Source: JBAROU01 sp049642385
GTDB lineage: Bacteria; Chloroflexota; Dehalococcoidia; DSTF01; RBG-16-68-14
Direction of reading: 5' to 3'
Assembly (NCBI GenBank): GCA_049642385.1
Contig: JBAROU010000204.1
Coordinates: 1-15,627 of the forward strand
Length of the DNA stretch: 15,627 bases
In this document: positions 5,982 to 15,183 of the stretch, piece after piece
How the letters are laid out: every line of letters begins with the position of its first letter
How positions within the stretch are numbered: the stretch's first letter is position 1
Notes under the pieces: generated by a model
What the model saw: only the letters and a program-made list of their open reading frames with translations
What the model was told of the DNA's origin: nothing
Databases searched by the model: none
Program-made: the position numbers and the translations under genes

Positions 5982-5999
5982 GCGACACGCCTCTCTTTA
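5980..5999 (+). terminator. Short terminator-like hairpin overlapping the mini-gene stop
   Basis: AGGCG (5980-5984) pairs with CGCCT (5988-5992) around ACA, followed by CTCTTTAT. The stem is only 5 bp, so it is weak, but it is placed as expected for a tiny monocistronic unit. Confidence 0.4.
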
Positions 6000-6152
6000 T
6001 TCAGTACCGCGGCCAGCCCGCCACCCCCTAGCGAGCCTTGGCCACCCGCTGCGCCAGTCAGAGCAGGAGGCTGTCGCAGTGCAGCCGCACCTGATGGCAA
6101 CCTCCGACAACCACCATGTGGTCATCGTGACGGTGAGTGTTCGAGAATTGTC

Positions 6153-7328
6153 CTAACGCACTCGGCCCATCGCAAACTTCAGGTAGTCACCCTCGGGGAA
6201 TGCTGGCAAGACAGGGTGGTCGAATGCGGCGCCGTACAAGACTTCGAACACCCACTGGCGGCCCGCCTGGCGGACACCGGCCTCGATACTTGCCAGAAAG
6301 TCGTCCTTCCCGAAGTGGCTGGAGCACGACGACGCACACAGCAGGCCACCCGGCGCGGTGACCGCGGACGCCAGCTTATGCAATCGCTGGTAGGCTCGGC
6401 GCGCCGCGGGCATCGCATCCTTCTTAGAGGCGAAGCTGGGCGGGTCGGAGATAACGATGTCCCATCGATCGCCCCGCTCAATCGCCGCGGTCAAGAATGC
6501 GAAGGCATCAAGTGCGTGAAACCTCGCGCGATCCATGGGCAGACTGTTCAGCTCGAAGTTGCGCCGTGCGGCCTCGATCGCGGGTCTCGCCATGTCGACT
6601 GTGTCCGTGCTGCGCGCGCCGGCCACCGCCGCGTGCACAGCGAAGCCACCTGTATAGCCGAACAGGTTCAGGACGGACTTGCCACGGGCGCGTCCCGCTA
6701 CTCGTACCCGATTCTCGCGCTGGTCGATGAAGAGGCCGCCCTTTTGTCCGCGCGCCAGATCCACTACGAACCGGACGCCGTCCTCCAGAACCTCTCGTTC
6801 GCCTTCACTCGCACCCGTCTTGCGGGAGGATCGATCCAGCAGCGCCCGAATCGGCAACCACGGTCGCACTGCCAAGCGTAGCAGAGGTTCTAACGGATCG
6901 TAGAAAGCGCGCGCACCGTCACCGTCAAAACGAACGACGGCGGTGTCGGCATAGAAGTCGACGTGTATGCCTGGTAGGAGATCACCCTCACCGTGCACCC
7001 AGCGAAATACGTTGGTCTTCGACAGATCGAGTCGCTCCAGCCGACGATCCAGCGCCGCCCGCAGCCGTTCTGCTAGTAGCGAGTCTGCGTCCGCGAAACG
7101 GTGACCGGGTCCGCCCGATTCCAGCACGCGCACGGCGATCGGTGATCGCTCGTTCCAGAAGCCCCTGGCGATTGGTCTTCCATCGCGCGTGTGGATTTCG
7201 ACGAGCGCGCCATTGTCCGGGATGACGCGCACATCCAGCGCATCTCGGTAGATCCAAGGGTGGCCCTGTCGAATGGAGCGCGAAAGGTTCTTCTTGAGAA
7301 ACACGGCGCGCGGCCGATCGCGGGTCAT
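6153..7328 (-). CDS. Class I SAM-dependent rRNA large subunit methyltransferase, RlmI/YccW-like
   Basis: 391 residues, the usual length for the RlmI (23S rRNA m5C1962 methyltransferase) family. An N-terminal PUA domain covers about 1-75 (KKNLSRSIRQGHPWIYRDAL). A middle domain contains WVHGEGDLLPGIHVDFY (110-126). GQKGGLFIDQRENR (194-207) leads into the Rossmann methyltransferase core with SAM motif I VLNLFGYTGGFAVHAA (219-234). The catalytic-region motif DPPSFASKK is at 295-303, with the family's typical C-terminal CSSHFGKDDF (335-344) and EGDYLKF. The family uses a cysteine nucleophile; C331 and C335 are both near the expected site. The exact target base is inferred from family membership. 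The ATG at 7328 has only a weak Shine-Dalgarno. Confidence 0.88.
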   Translation of the reverse strand: MTRDRPRAVFLKKNLSRSIRQGHPWIYRDALDVRVIPDNGALVEIHTRDGRPIARGFWNERSPIAVRVLESGGPGHRFADADSLLAERLRAALDRRLERLDLSKTNVFRWVHGEGDLLPGIHVDFYADTAVVRFDGDGARAFYDPLEPLLRLAVRPWLPIRALLDRSSRKTGASEGEREVLEDGVRFVVDLARGQKGGLFIDQRENRVRVAGRARGKSVLNLFGYTGGFAVHAAVAGARSTDTVDMARPAIEAARRNFELNSLPMDRARFHALDAFAFLTAAIERGDRWDIVISDPPSFASKKDAMPAARRAYQRLHKLASAVTAPGGLLCASSCSSHFGKDDFLASIEAGVRQAGRQWVFEVLYGAAFDHPVLPAFPEGDYLKFAMGRVR

Positions 7329-7448
7329 GCTGAAGCCACTGCACTAGCTTCGCCGACGAAGGCAGTGTAACCAGTGATATCGGCGATCACGAGGTAGCCT
7401 CCACGCGACCGATGCTGTTCTGGCACTTGCAACTCTCCTCCACCGCCG

Positions 7449-7556
7449 GATTGACGCCGCGATCCCTCGTACTCTAGCCTGGAAGACGCGCGGGGACACC
7501 TCTGCGCAGGCTCAGAATAGCCGCCACTGCTCTGGGCCTCTTTCTTTGTCAGCCTC
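7449..7556. repeat. Structured dispersed repeat, copy B
   Basis: Partner of 5697-5790. The hairpin GGCTCAGA (7509-7516) with TCTGGGCC (7531-7538) has the same 12-nt core loop TAGCCGCCACTG as copy A, and the GGGGACACCTC segment (7492-7502) keeps the second hairpin with one wobble pair. TCTTTCTTTGT follows on the plus strand. On the minus strand it ends about 120 nt before the methyltransferase ATG and follows the ABC-F stop. Confidence 0.7.
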
Positions 7557-7571
7557 GGGCTAGCCGCTTAG

Positions 7572-9416
7572 CTATTCGAGCCGTGCCCATTGCTCTAGCA
7601 GGCGGTCCAGCTTGACCTGTGCCTCGCGGAACTGGGCGCCGAGGGAGCGCACGGCTTCGACGTCACCACGTTCGCTGGCGGCGTTGATCTCGTCGCCGAG
7701 CGAAGCGAGCGCTTCCTCTTTGCTGTGAATGCTGGCCTCGAGCGCCTCTGTCAGATCCTCCCGCGGCTGATCGGGGCGAGGCACGCGCGGCTGTCGCGGC
7801 GGCGAGCGGCGGGGCGCTTCGCTCTTGGGCTCGGGCGTGGCGGGTGGGCGATCGTACTCGGTCAGCGTGCCGTCGAAGGCGCGCAGCGAACCTTCTTCGA
7901 TGAGCCAGAGGCTCGTCGCGAGGTCACCAATGAGCCGGCGGTCGTGCGAGGCGAAGATGATCGTGCCCTTGTACGTGGAGAGCGCATCGCCCAACGATTC
8001 GCGCGCGGGGATGTCGAGGTGGTTCGTCGGTTCGTCGAGCAGCAGGAAGTTCGCCTCGGCGAGGAGCAGACGGAGCAGCGCGAGGCGGCTCCGCTCGCCG
8101 CCGCTGAGGGCGGAGACGGACTTGTAGACGTCGTCGCCGCTGAAGAGGAAACGGCCGAGCAGGTCTCGCGCCTGCTGGAGGTCCATGTTCCTGGTGCCAA
8201 GCGCTTCTTCCAAGATAGTGTGCCGGGGGTTCAGGCCCTCCGCCTCTTGCCAGTAGTGCGCGACGCGAACCCCCGCGCCCAGGCGAAACGACCCGTCGAC
8301 GGGCGCGAGGTCGCCGGCGATGGTCTTGAGCAGGGTGCTCTTGCCCGAGCCGTTGGGGCCGAGCAGCCCGATGCGCGCGCCGCGCTCGACTTCCATCTCA
8401 GCGACGCGGAGCACAGGCTGGCCGCCGTGGCCCGCCGAGAGGCGCTTGCTGGAGAAGACGACGTGGCCGCTGCGCGTCGCGCCTAACTGGAGCCGGAGGT
8501 TGGGCTGGTGTCGCGGGGCCTCGAGCCGCTCGACCCGGTTGAGGCGCTTCTGGCGACCGCGCGCTTCGCGAGCGCGCTGGCCGGCGCCGTAGCGGCGGAT
8601 GAAAGCCTCCTCCTTTTCGATGACCTCCCGCTGCGCCTCGTACTCCTGCTGCTGGCGGCGGACTTGGTCGGTGCGAAGCGACTCGAACTTGCTGTAGTTG
8701 GCCGGGTAGGCCTGAAGCCGGCCTTCGGCGAGCAGCCAGATGCGCGTCGGGACCTGGTCCAGGAAGTAGCGGTCGTGGGAGGTGACGACGAAGGCGCCTC
8801 GCCAGCGGCCGAGGAAACCTTCGAGCCAGCGGAGACCGTCGAGGTCGAGGTGGTTGGTCGGCTCGTCCATAAGCAAGACGTCCGGCGACGCGGCGAGCGA
8901 GCGCGCTAGGCCGAGGCGGCTTCGTTCGCCGCCGCTGAGCGCCTCGACGGGGCCGTCCCAGGTCGGCCGCGGGAAGCCGAGGCCGGTAAGCACCTCCTCG
9001 ACCAGGACGCGAAACCGGAAGCCGCCCGCTGCCTCGAAGCGCTGGTGCAGCGCCTCGTAGCGCGCCGCCGCGCCGGCGCTCGACGACCCGGCGAGCTCCT
9101 CGGCGGCTCGTTCGAGCGCCCGCTCCATCTCGACCAGCTCGGCGCATGACGAGAGCGCGAGCTCATAGATGGTGGCAGACTCCGACTGTGGCGGTACTTG
9201 CTCGACGAGCTCGACGTTCATGCCATGCGCCATGTGACGGCGGCCGCGCGTCGGCTCCTGCGTGCCGGCGAGCGCGCGAAGGAGCGTCGTCTTGCCGGCG
9301 CCGTTACGGCCGATCAGGCCGATGCGATCACGTTGATCCACCTGACAGGTGACGCCGTTCAACACGTCGAACGAGCCGAACGAGACGGTGAGATTGTTGA
9401 CCGAGACCAGGATCAT
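7572..9416 (-). CDS. ABC-F family ATP-binding protein
   Basis: 614 residues with two ATPase domains in one chain and no membrane segments, the layout of ABC-F translation factors (EttA, Uup, YdiF, YheS and resistance types) that act in the ribosomal E site. Domain 1: Walker A GRNGAGKTT (36-44), signature LSGGERSR (160-167), Walker B LLMDEPTNHLD (181-191). The interdomain linker with charged helices is at about 239-300 (QQQEYEAQREVIEKEEAFIR). Domain 2: GPNGSGKST (353-361), LSGGERSR (437-444), LLLDEPTNHLD (458-468). A Pro/Arg-rich spacer (about 523-552) leads to a C-terminal coiled coil (553-614), as in Uup/YdiF-like members. The ATG at 9416 is preceded by AAGGAG (complement of 9424-9429). Nothing marks it specifically as an antibiotic-resistance type, though its leader is attenuator-like. 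Confidence 0.93.
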   Translation of the reverse strand: MILVSVNNLTVSFGSFDVLNGVTCQVDQRDRIGLIGRNGAGKTTLLRALAGTQEPTRGRRHMAHGMNVELVEQVPPQSESATIYELALSSCAELVEMERALERAAEELAGSSSAGAAARYEALHQRFEAAGGFRFRVLVEEVLTGLGFPRPTWDGPVEALSGGERSRLGLARSLAASPDVLLMDEPTNHLDLDGLRWLEGFLGRWRGAFVVTSHDRYFLDQVPTRIWLLAEGRLQAYPANYSKFESLRTDQVRRQQQEYEAQREVIEKEEAFIRRYGAGQRAREARGRQKRLNRVERLEAPRHQPNLRLQLGATRSGHVVFSSKRLSAGHGGQPVLRVAEMEVERGARIGLLGPNGSGKSTLLKTIAGDLAPVDGSFRLGAGVRVAHYWQEAEGLNPRHTILEEALGTRNMDLQQARDLLGRFLFSGDDVYKSVSALSGGERSRLALLRLLLAEANFLLLDEPTNHLDIPARESLGDALSTYKGTIIFASHDRRLIGDLATSLWLIEEGSLRAFDGTLTEYDRPPATPEPKSEAPRRSPPRQPRVPRPDQPREDLTEALEASIHSKEEALASLGDEINAASERGDVEAVRSLGAQFREAQVKLDRLLEQWARLE

Positions 9417-9430
9417 CGTATGGCTCCTTG

Positions 9431-9473
9431 CCGGCGGCCCGATTGCTGGCTGGGGGCCTGCAGTGGGCGCCGG
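9431..9473 (-). promoter_or_regulatory. Competing hairpins in the ABC-F leader (possible anti-terminator)
   Basis: On the minus transcript, GCAGGC (complement of 9456-9461) can pair with the GCCTGC arm of the upstream terminator stem and so disrupt it. CCGGCG (9431-9436) and CGCCGG (9468-9473) can form a further hairpin directly before the Shine-Dalgarno. The pairing is by eye. Confidence 0.35.
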
Positions 9474-9517
9474 ACAAAGAAGAACCGCAGGCTGATTTGA
9501 GGAGTCGTGCCTGCGGT
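9474..9517 (-). terminator. Terminator-like hairpin inside the ABC-F leader (putative attenuator)
   Basis: In minus-strand sense, ACCGCAGGC (complement of 9509-9517) pairs perfectly with GCCTGCGGT (complement of 9484-9492) around a 16-nt loop and is followed by TCTTCTTTGTC. It stands about 65-100 nt upstream of the ABC-F start codon, so any transcript entering from further upstream must read through it. Leader attenuation is known for several ABC-F resistance genes. Here it could instead simply end a transcript from upstream. Confidence 0.55.
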
Positions 9518-9559
9518 GGTGGCTGTGAACTGGGGCCTAAGTTAGAACATATATGTCGA

Positions 9560-9789
9560 GGCGGTGGGCACACTACTCCGGCGAAATTCGCTGCCGGGTC
9601 AAACGCAGCGCTGTGTGCCGGTGTCGTCTCGCATCGGAATCGATCATGACTCTAGCGGGAGCGGCGGAAGGTGTCAAGTGAGACGGCGGGCGCGGCGCAT
9701 CGCCTGCGGAGCACGTGCCGCGCAGCCCAGCAGGCGCATCGCTTGGCAGCGGCACGGGAAGGAACGTTTTGGTCAGAGTTAACAGATGT
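9560..9789. other. Unassigned intergenic stretch
   Basis: I find no supported gene here. A 10-bp palindrome ACATATATGT at 9547-9556, just to its left, is AT-rich and may be part of the ABC-F promoter, but no good -35 can be placed with it. A GTG-initiated minus-strand frame from 9573 runs through the leader into the ABC-F start and may be chance. Confidence 0.4.
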
Positions 9790-9818
9790 TTGACAATCCT
9801 GACATAGGTTCATAACAG
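9790..9818 (+). promoter_or_regulatory. Possible promoter for a short transcript
   Basis: TTGACA (9790-9795) is a perfect -35 hexamer. The best -10 at 17-nt spacing is TAACAG (9813-9818), only 3 of 6. Transcription would begin near 9825 and run into the terminator at 9873-9911. Confidence 0.35.
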
Positions 9819-9824
9819 CTATGG

Positions 9825-9911
9825 GAGATACTTGAGTCGACCTCTTACCAACACAGGGATAAACGCAGCGGTACCGCGAGTCGGCTCCCCCACTCGCGGT
9901 TCTTGCTATCT
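9825..9911 (+). ncRNA. Candidate small RNA between a promoter and an intrinsic terminator
   Basis: A transcript of about 85 nt would span from the predicted start to the terminator. No plus-strand gene precedes the terminator closely; the genes on both sides are on the minus strand. The frame starting at TTG 9832 runs straight through the terminator, so it is not a good coding candidate. No known RNA family is recognised; the call rests only on the promoter-terminator pairing. Confidence 0.3.
9873..9911 (+). terminator. Intrinsic terminator (plus strand)
   Basis: ACCGCGAGT (9873-9881) and ACTCGCGGT (9892-9900) form a perfect 9-bp stem with a 10-nt loop, followed by TCTTGCTATCT. The T-rich side is on the plus strand only, so it does not serve the minus-strand cupredoxin gene. 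Confidence 0.65.
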
Positions 9912-9983
9912 ACACCACATGATGCGCCCATCGTGTGGCGTACGAGCAGTCGCAGCGACGCCACCTGATCGACCCGCCCGTGC

Positions 9984-10388
9984 TCAGCGCTCAACGACGC
10001 GCAGGGTGCCTACCATTCCGTACGCCTCATGCCCCGGAAGATGACAGATGTAGACGTATTCGCCGGCTTGATCAAACGTGATCGTCGTCACGCGCGTCGA
10101 CAGCGCCGGGATCGTCACTTCCGTCGGCACCGAGTCGTGGTAGGGCTCGTTGCCCGTGCGATGACGCGCGTGAACATCGGAATCGCCGACGATCCACTCG
10201 TGGTCGATCGGGTCGTCGTTGCGCAGCGTGATCGTGATCGGCTCTCCGGCGCGCACCTCGATCCTATTCGTGTCGAAGTGCGAGTAGCGTATCCCGATCG
10301 TCGCTCGCGCGGGCGCAGCGTAGCCCAGGCCGGTCGCGACGAACACGAGGGCAGCGCTCAGGAGCCCCACGAGGAGCAGCCGCCTCAC
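9984..10388 (-). CDS. Secreted plastocyanin-like cupredoxin
   Basis: 134 residues starting at GTG 10388. A signal peptide covers about 1-28 (RRLLLVGLLSAALVFVATGL, probable cleavage around AAPARA). The type 1 copper ligands are visible: H63 in DHEWIVGD and the C-terminal loop CHLPGHEAYGM giving C115, H120 and M125, the C-x4-H-x4-M spacing of plastocyanin/amicyanin-type sites. Expected role is electron transfer or copper binding outside the membrane. The start codon overlaps the stop of the upstream DUF2330 gene (GTGA, 4 nt), so the two are co-transcribed and probably translationally coupled. Confidence 0.88.
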   Translation of the reverse strand: MRRLLLVGLLSAALVFVATGLGYAAPARATIGIRYSHFDTNRIEVRAGEPITITLRNDDPIDHEWIVGDSDVHARHRTGNEPYHDSVPTEVTIPALSTRVTTITFDQAGEYVYICHLPGHEAYGMVGTLRVVER

Positions 10389-11437
10389 GACCGTCTCCAG
10401 CCGAGGCGCGAGCCCTGCGCCACTGCGACCATCGTCAACGCCAGGACAGACACCGCGATGATCGGCAGCGCGACGGCCCAGTCGAAGCCGCCATCCGGCG
10501 CGGCGTCCGGCAGCGCCGGTAGCCTGAGCCCGGCCGCAACGGGCGACGGTGCGCCGTTACCACTCGCGTCAACCGCCAGGTCGAATCCGAGGTCGCCGGC
10601 AGCGCTATCGACCTGTAGCTTCGTCAGCCACGCGTCTTGCGGTACCCAGCCCATCCCATCGTCCGATCGAAGGTCGTCCAGCAGCGTCGACGTCGCCGCC
10701 TCGCTGTGCGCCAGGGCCAGCTCCGCATGGCCAGCCGGCAGGAGCGCTGGCTGGTCGTCTGTGAGCAAGTACACGTCTGCCTCGACGCGCTCGTCCGGCT
10801 GCTTCCCAAGCGCCAGGATGCGCAGCGGAACCCACGGGTTGTCCGTCGGGATCGTCAGGTGCACCGGCGTGCCGTCGCCGAGCTGCTGGCCGCGGGCAGC
10901 GGCGGCTTCGCCGTTGAACACAGCGGCCAGGAAGATTGGGCTCCGCTGCGCATAGAAGTCCAGCACCTCGGGCGCGTCCGGCGAAAGCCGGAACTCGTGC
11001 TCCCGCGCCCACGTGGCCACCGCAGCGCCACCGCCCTTCAGCACCGTCAGATCCAGCGCATCGATGCGCGTTTCCAGGAGCACCTCGGCGTCCTTGCTCG
11101 CACTGAAGGCGACCTGGCCGGCCGCCTCAGCCACGGGCGGTTCAGTCTCCAGCGCCAGCCGCTGCAGCGTCCAGGCGCCTCCGCGTTCGACCTTCGTCGG
11201 CACGCCGGGCAGCGGGATCAGCGCGCCAAACTCGCCGCCGCCCCCCTGGAACTGAAAGGCGGTGACGTAGTGCTCGACGCCGTCGTGATAGCCGGCGAGG
11301 GTTGTCGTCCGGCCCAAGTTAACCGCCCCGTTCGATCCGATCAGCCCGGCGCAAGCGTACGTCAGGCTTGGCCCAAAGCTCAGCGTGCCCGCGGCCAGGG
11401 CGGCCATGGCAGTGATCGTAAGGATGAATACTCGCAT
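10385..11437 (-). CDS. DUF2330 domain secreted/membrane-anchored protein
   Basis: 350 residues from the ATG at 11437, selected over the in-frame start at 11455 because GAGGAGG lies just upstream of it. A signal peptide occupies about 1-28 with a cysteine right after it (SLTYACAGLIG, C29). This is followed by the DUF2330-like core: VEHYVTAFQF, then GGGEFGALIPLPGVPTKVER, and VDVYLLTDDQ-like strands (EADVYLLTDDQPALLPAG). A single C-terminal hydrophobic segment at about 320-342 (WAVALPIIAVSVLALTMVAV) is followed by Arg-rich residues, so the domain is displayed outside and anchored by its C-terminus. The family's function is unknown. Pairing with a cupredoxin suggests a job in envelope redox or copper handling, which is inference only. 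Confidence 0.75.
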   Translation of the reverse strand: MRVFILTITAMAALAAGTLSFGPSLTYACAGLIGSNGAVNLGRTTTLAGYHDGVEHYVTAFQFQGGGGEFGALIPLPGVPTKVERGGAWTLQRLALETEPPVAEAAGQVAFSASKDAEVLLETRIDALDLTVLKGGGAAVATWAREHEFRLSPDAPEVLDFYAQRSPIFLAAVFNGEAAAARGQQLGDGTPVHLTIPTDNPWVPLRILALGKQPDERVEADVYLLTDDQPALLPAGHAELALAHSEAATSTLLDDLRSDDGMGWVPQDAWLTKLQVDSAAGDLGFDLAVDASGNGAPSPVAAGLRLPALPDAAPDGGFDWAVALPIIAVSVLALTMVAVAQGSRLGWRRS

Positions 11438-11451
11438 GGTGTCCTCCTCAA

Positions 11452-11467
11452 GCAAAGCTTCCTTTGC
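11452..11467. promoter_or_regulatory. Hairpin just upstream of the DUF2330 ribosome-binding site
   Basis: GCAAAG (11452-11457) and CTTTGC (11462-11467) flank a CTTC tetraloop. It would sit in the 5' UTR of the DUF2330-cupredoxin mRNA, close to its Shine-Dalgarno. It could be an operator or a stabilising stem. Confidence 0.3.
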
Positions 11468-11486
11468 TAAGTAAGACGCCGCTGCG

Positions 11487-11501
11487 TGGAAGATTGTTCC
11501 A
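11487..11501. promoter_or_regulatory. Interrupted palindrome in the divergent DUF2330/acnA region
   Basis: TGGAA-GATTG-TTCCA is a 15-bp dyad between two divergent units. On the minus strand an extended -10-like TGCTAGGAT (complement of 11526-11534) lies upstream of it, placing the dyad near the start of the DUF2330 transcript. It is a possible regulator site, of low confidence. Confidence 0.3.
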
Positions 11502-11624
11502 TCGCTTTGGACATCCGCCGGGGGCTATCCTAGCAGTCGTTCAGCCGGTCGGTCGATGTAGGGGGACGTACGGCTGTGCGCCCCGAACCACATTCGCTAC
11601 CATGCCAGGAGAAGGAGCTACCTC

Positions 11625-14417
<2,793 letters not shown>

Positions 14418-14487
14418 CCTCGGACTGGCGTGACGCCCGATTGGGGCGCAGATATCGGCGGGTCGTCAGACAGTGGAGTCACAGCCC

Positions 14488-15180
14488 ATGCCACCTGCGG
14501 CGAAGCGCATCCTCATCATCGAAGACGAGCCGACGCTCGTCGCGACGCTGCGCTACAACCTCGAGCACGAAGGCTACCGGGTAAGCAGCGCTGCGGACGG
14601 GGCGGAAGGCGTCTCGGCGGCGCGCGCGCAGCACCCCGACGTCATCCTGCTCGACCTGATGCTGCCCGTGATGGACGGTTTTGAGGTGTGCCGGCTGCTG
14701 CGCCGAGAGATGTCAGCGCCGATCCTCATGCTGACCGCCAAAGCCGACGAGGTCGATAAAGTCGTCGGCCTTGAGCTCGGCGCGGACGATTATGTCACGA
14801 AACCGTTCAGCATGCGCGAGCTGCTCGCCCGCGTACGCGCGCTGCTCCGGCGCGCCGAGGCAGGGCCACCGGTCGAGACGGACGTCCTCACTGCGGGTAC
14901 CCTGGAGATCGACCTGCGCAAGCGAAGCGCGTCCCGCAAGGGCGCGCGCCTCGTCCTGAAGCCCAAGGAATTCGAGCTGCTGATCTTCTTCTTGCGCAAC
15001 CGCGGCCGGGCCTTCACCCGCGAGCAACTGTTGAACCAGATCTGGGGCTACGACTTCGTCGGCGACACACGTACCGTTGACGTCCACATCCGCTGGCTGC
15101 GCCAAAAGATCGAGGACGAACCCGGTAATCCCACGCAGTTGATCACCGTGCGCGGCGTAGGCTACCGCTTCGAAGGCTAG
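14488..15180 (+). CDS. OmpR/PhoB-family response regulator
   Basis: 230 residues from ATG 14488, preferred because GGAG (14475-14478) lies 9 nt upstream; a GTG at 14473 in the same frame has no ribosome-binding site. The receiver domain at about 6-122 has the acidic pocket E12/D13, phospho-acceptor D56 (ILLDLMLPVMDGFE), T83 and K105 (DDYVTKPF). The winged-helix output domain (about 135-230) has the family's LKPKEFELLIFFLRN, then GYDFVGDTRTVDVHIRWLRQ and a closing VRGVGYRFEG. It most resembles PhoB/PhoP/WalR-type regulators; its target genes are unknown. The kinase gene starts 3 nt after the stop, so they form a two-component operon. Confidence 0.95.
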   Translation: MPPAAKRILIIEDEPTLVATLRYNLEHEGYRVSSAADGAEGVSAARAQHPDVILLDLMLPVMDGFEVCRLLRREMSAPILMLTAKADEVDKVVGLELGADDYVTKPFSMRELLARVRALLRRAEAGPPVETDVLTAGTLEIDLRKRSASRKGARLVLKPKEFELLIFFLRNRGRAFTREQLLNQIWGYDFVGDTRTVDVHIRWLRQKIEDEPGNPTQLITVRGVGYRFEG

Positions 15181-15183
15181 GCC

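Noticed and set aside
5100..6136. 21-bp near-repeat ATGTGGTCRTCGTGACSGTGA at 5100-5120 and 6116-6136
   Set aside because: Only 21 bp with 2 mismatches and a small internal dyad (GTCA-TCG-TGAC). Too little to call an element, though both copies sit just past gene ends.
7725..8486. 253-codon plus-strand frame antisense to the ABC-F gene
   Set aside because: Shadow of a GC-rich gene; the minus-strand protein has complete ABC motifs throughout this span.
9832..10044. 70-codon plus-strand frame starting at TTG
   Set aside because: It runs through a strong intrinsic terminator and overlaps the cupredoxin 3' end in antisense.
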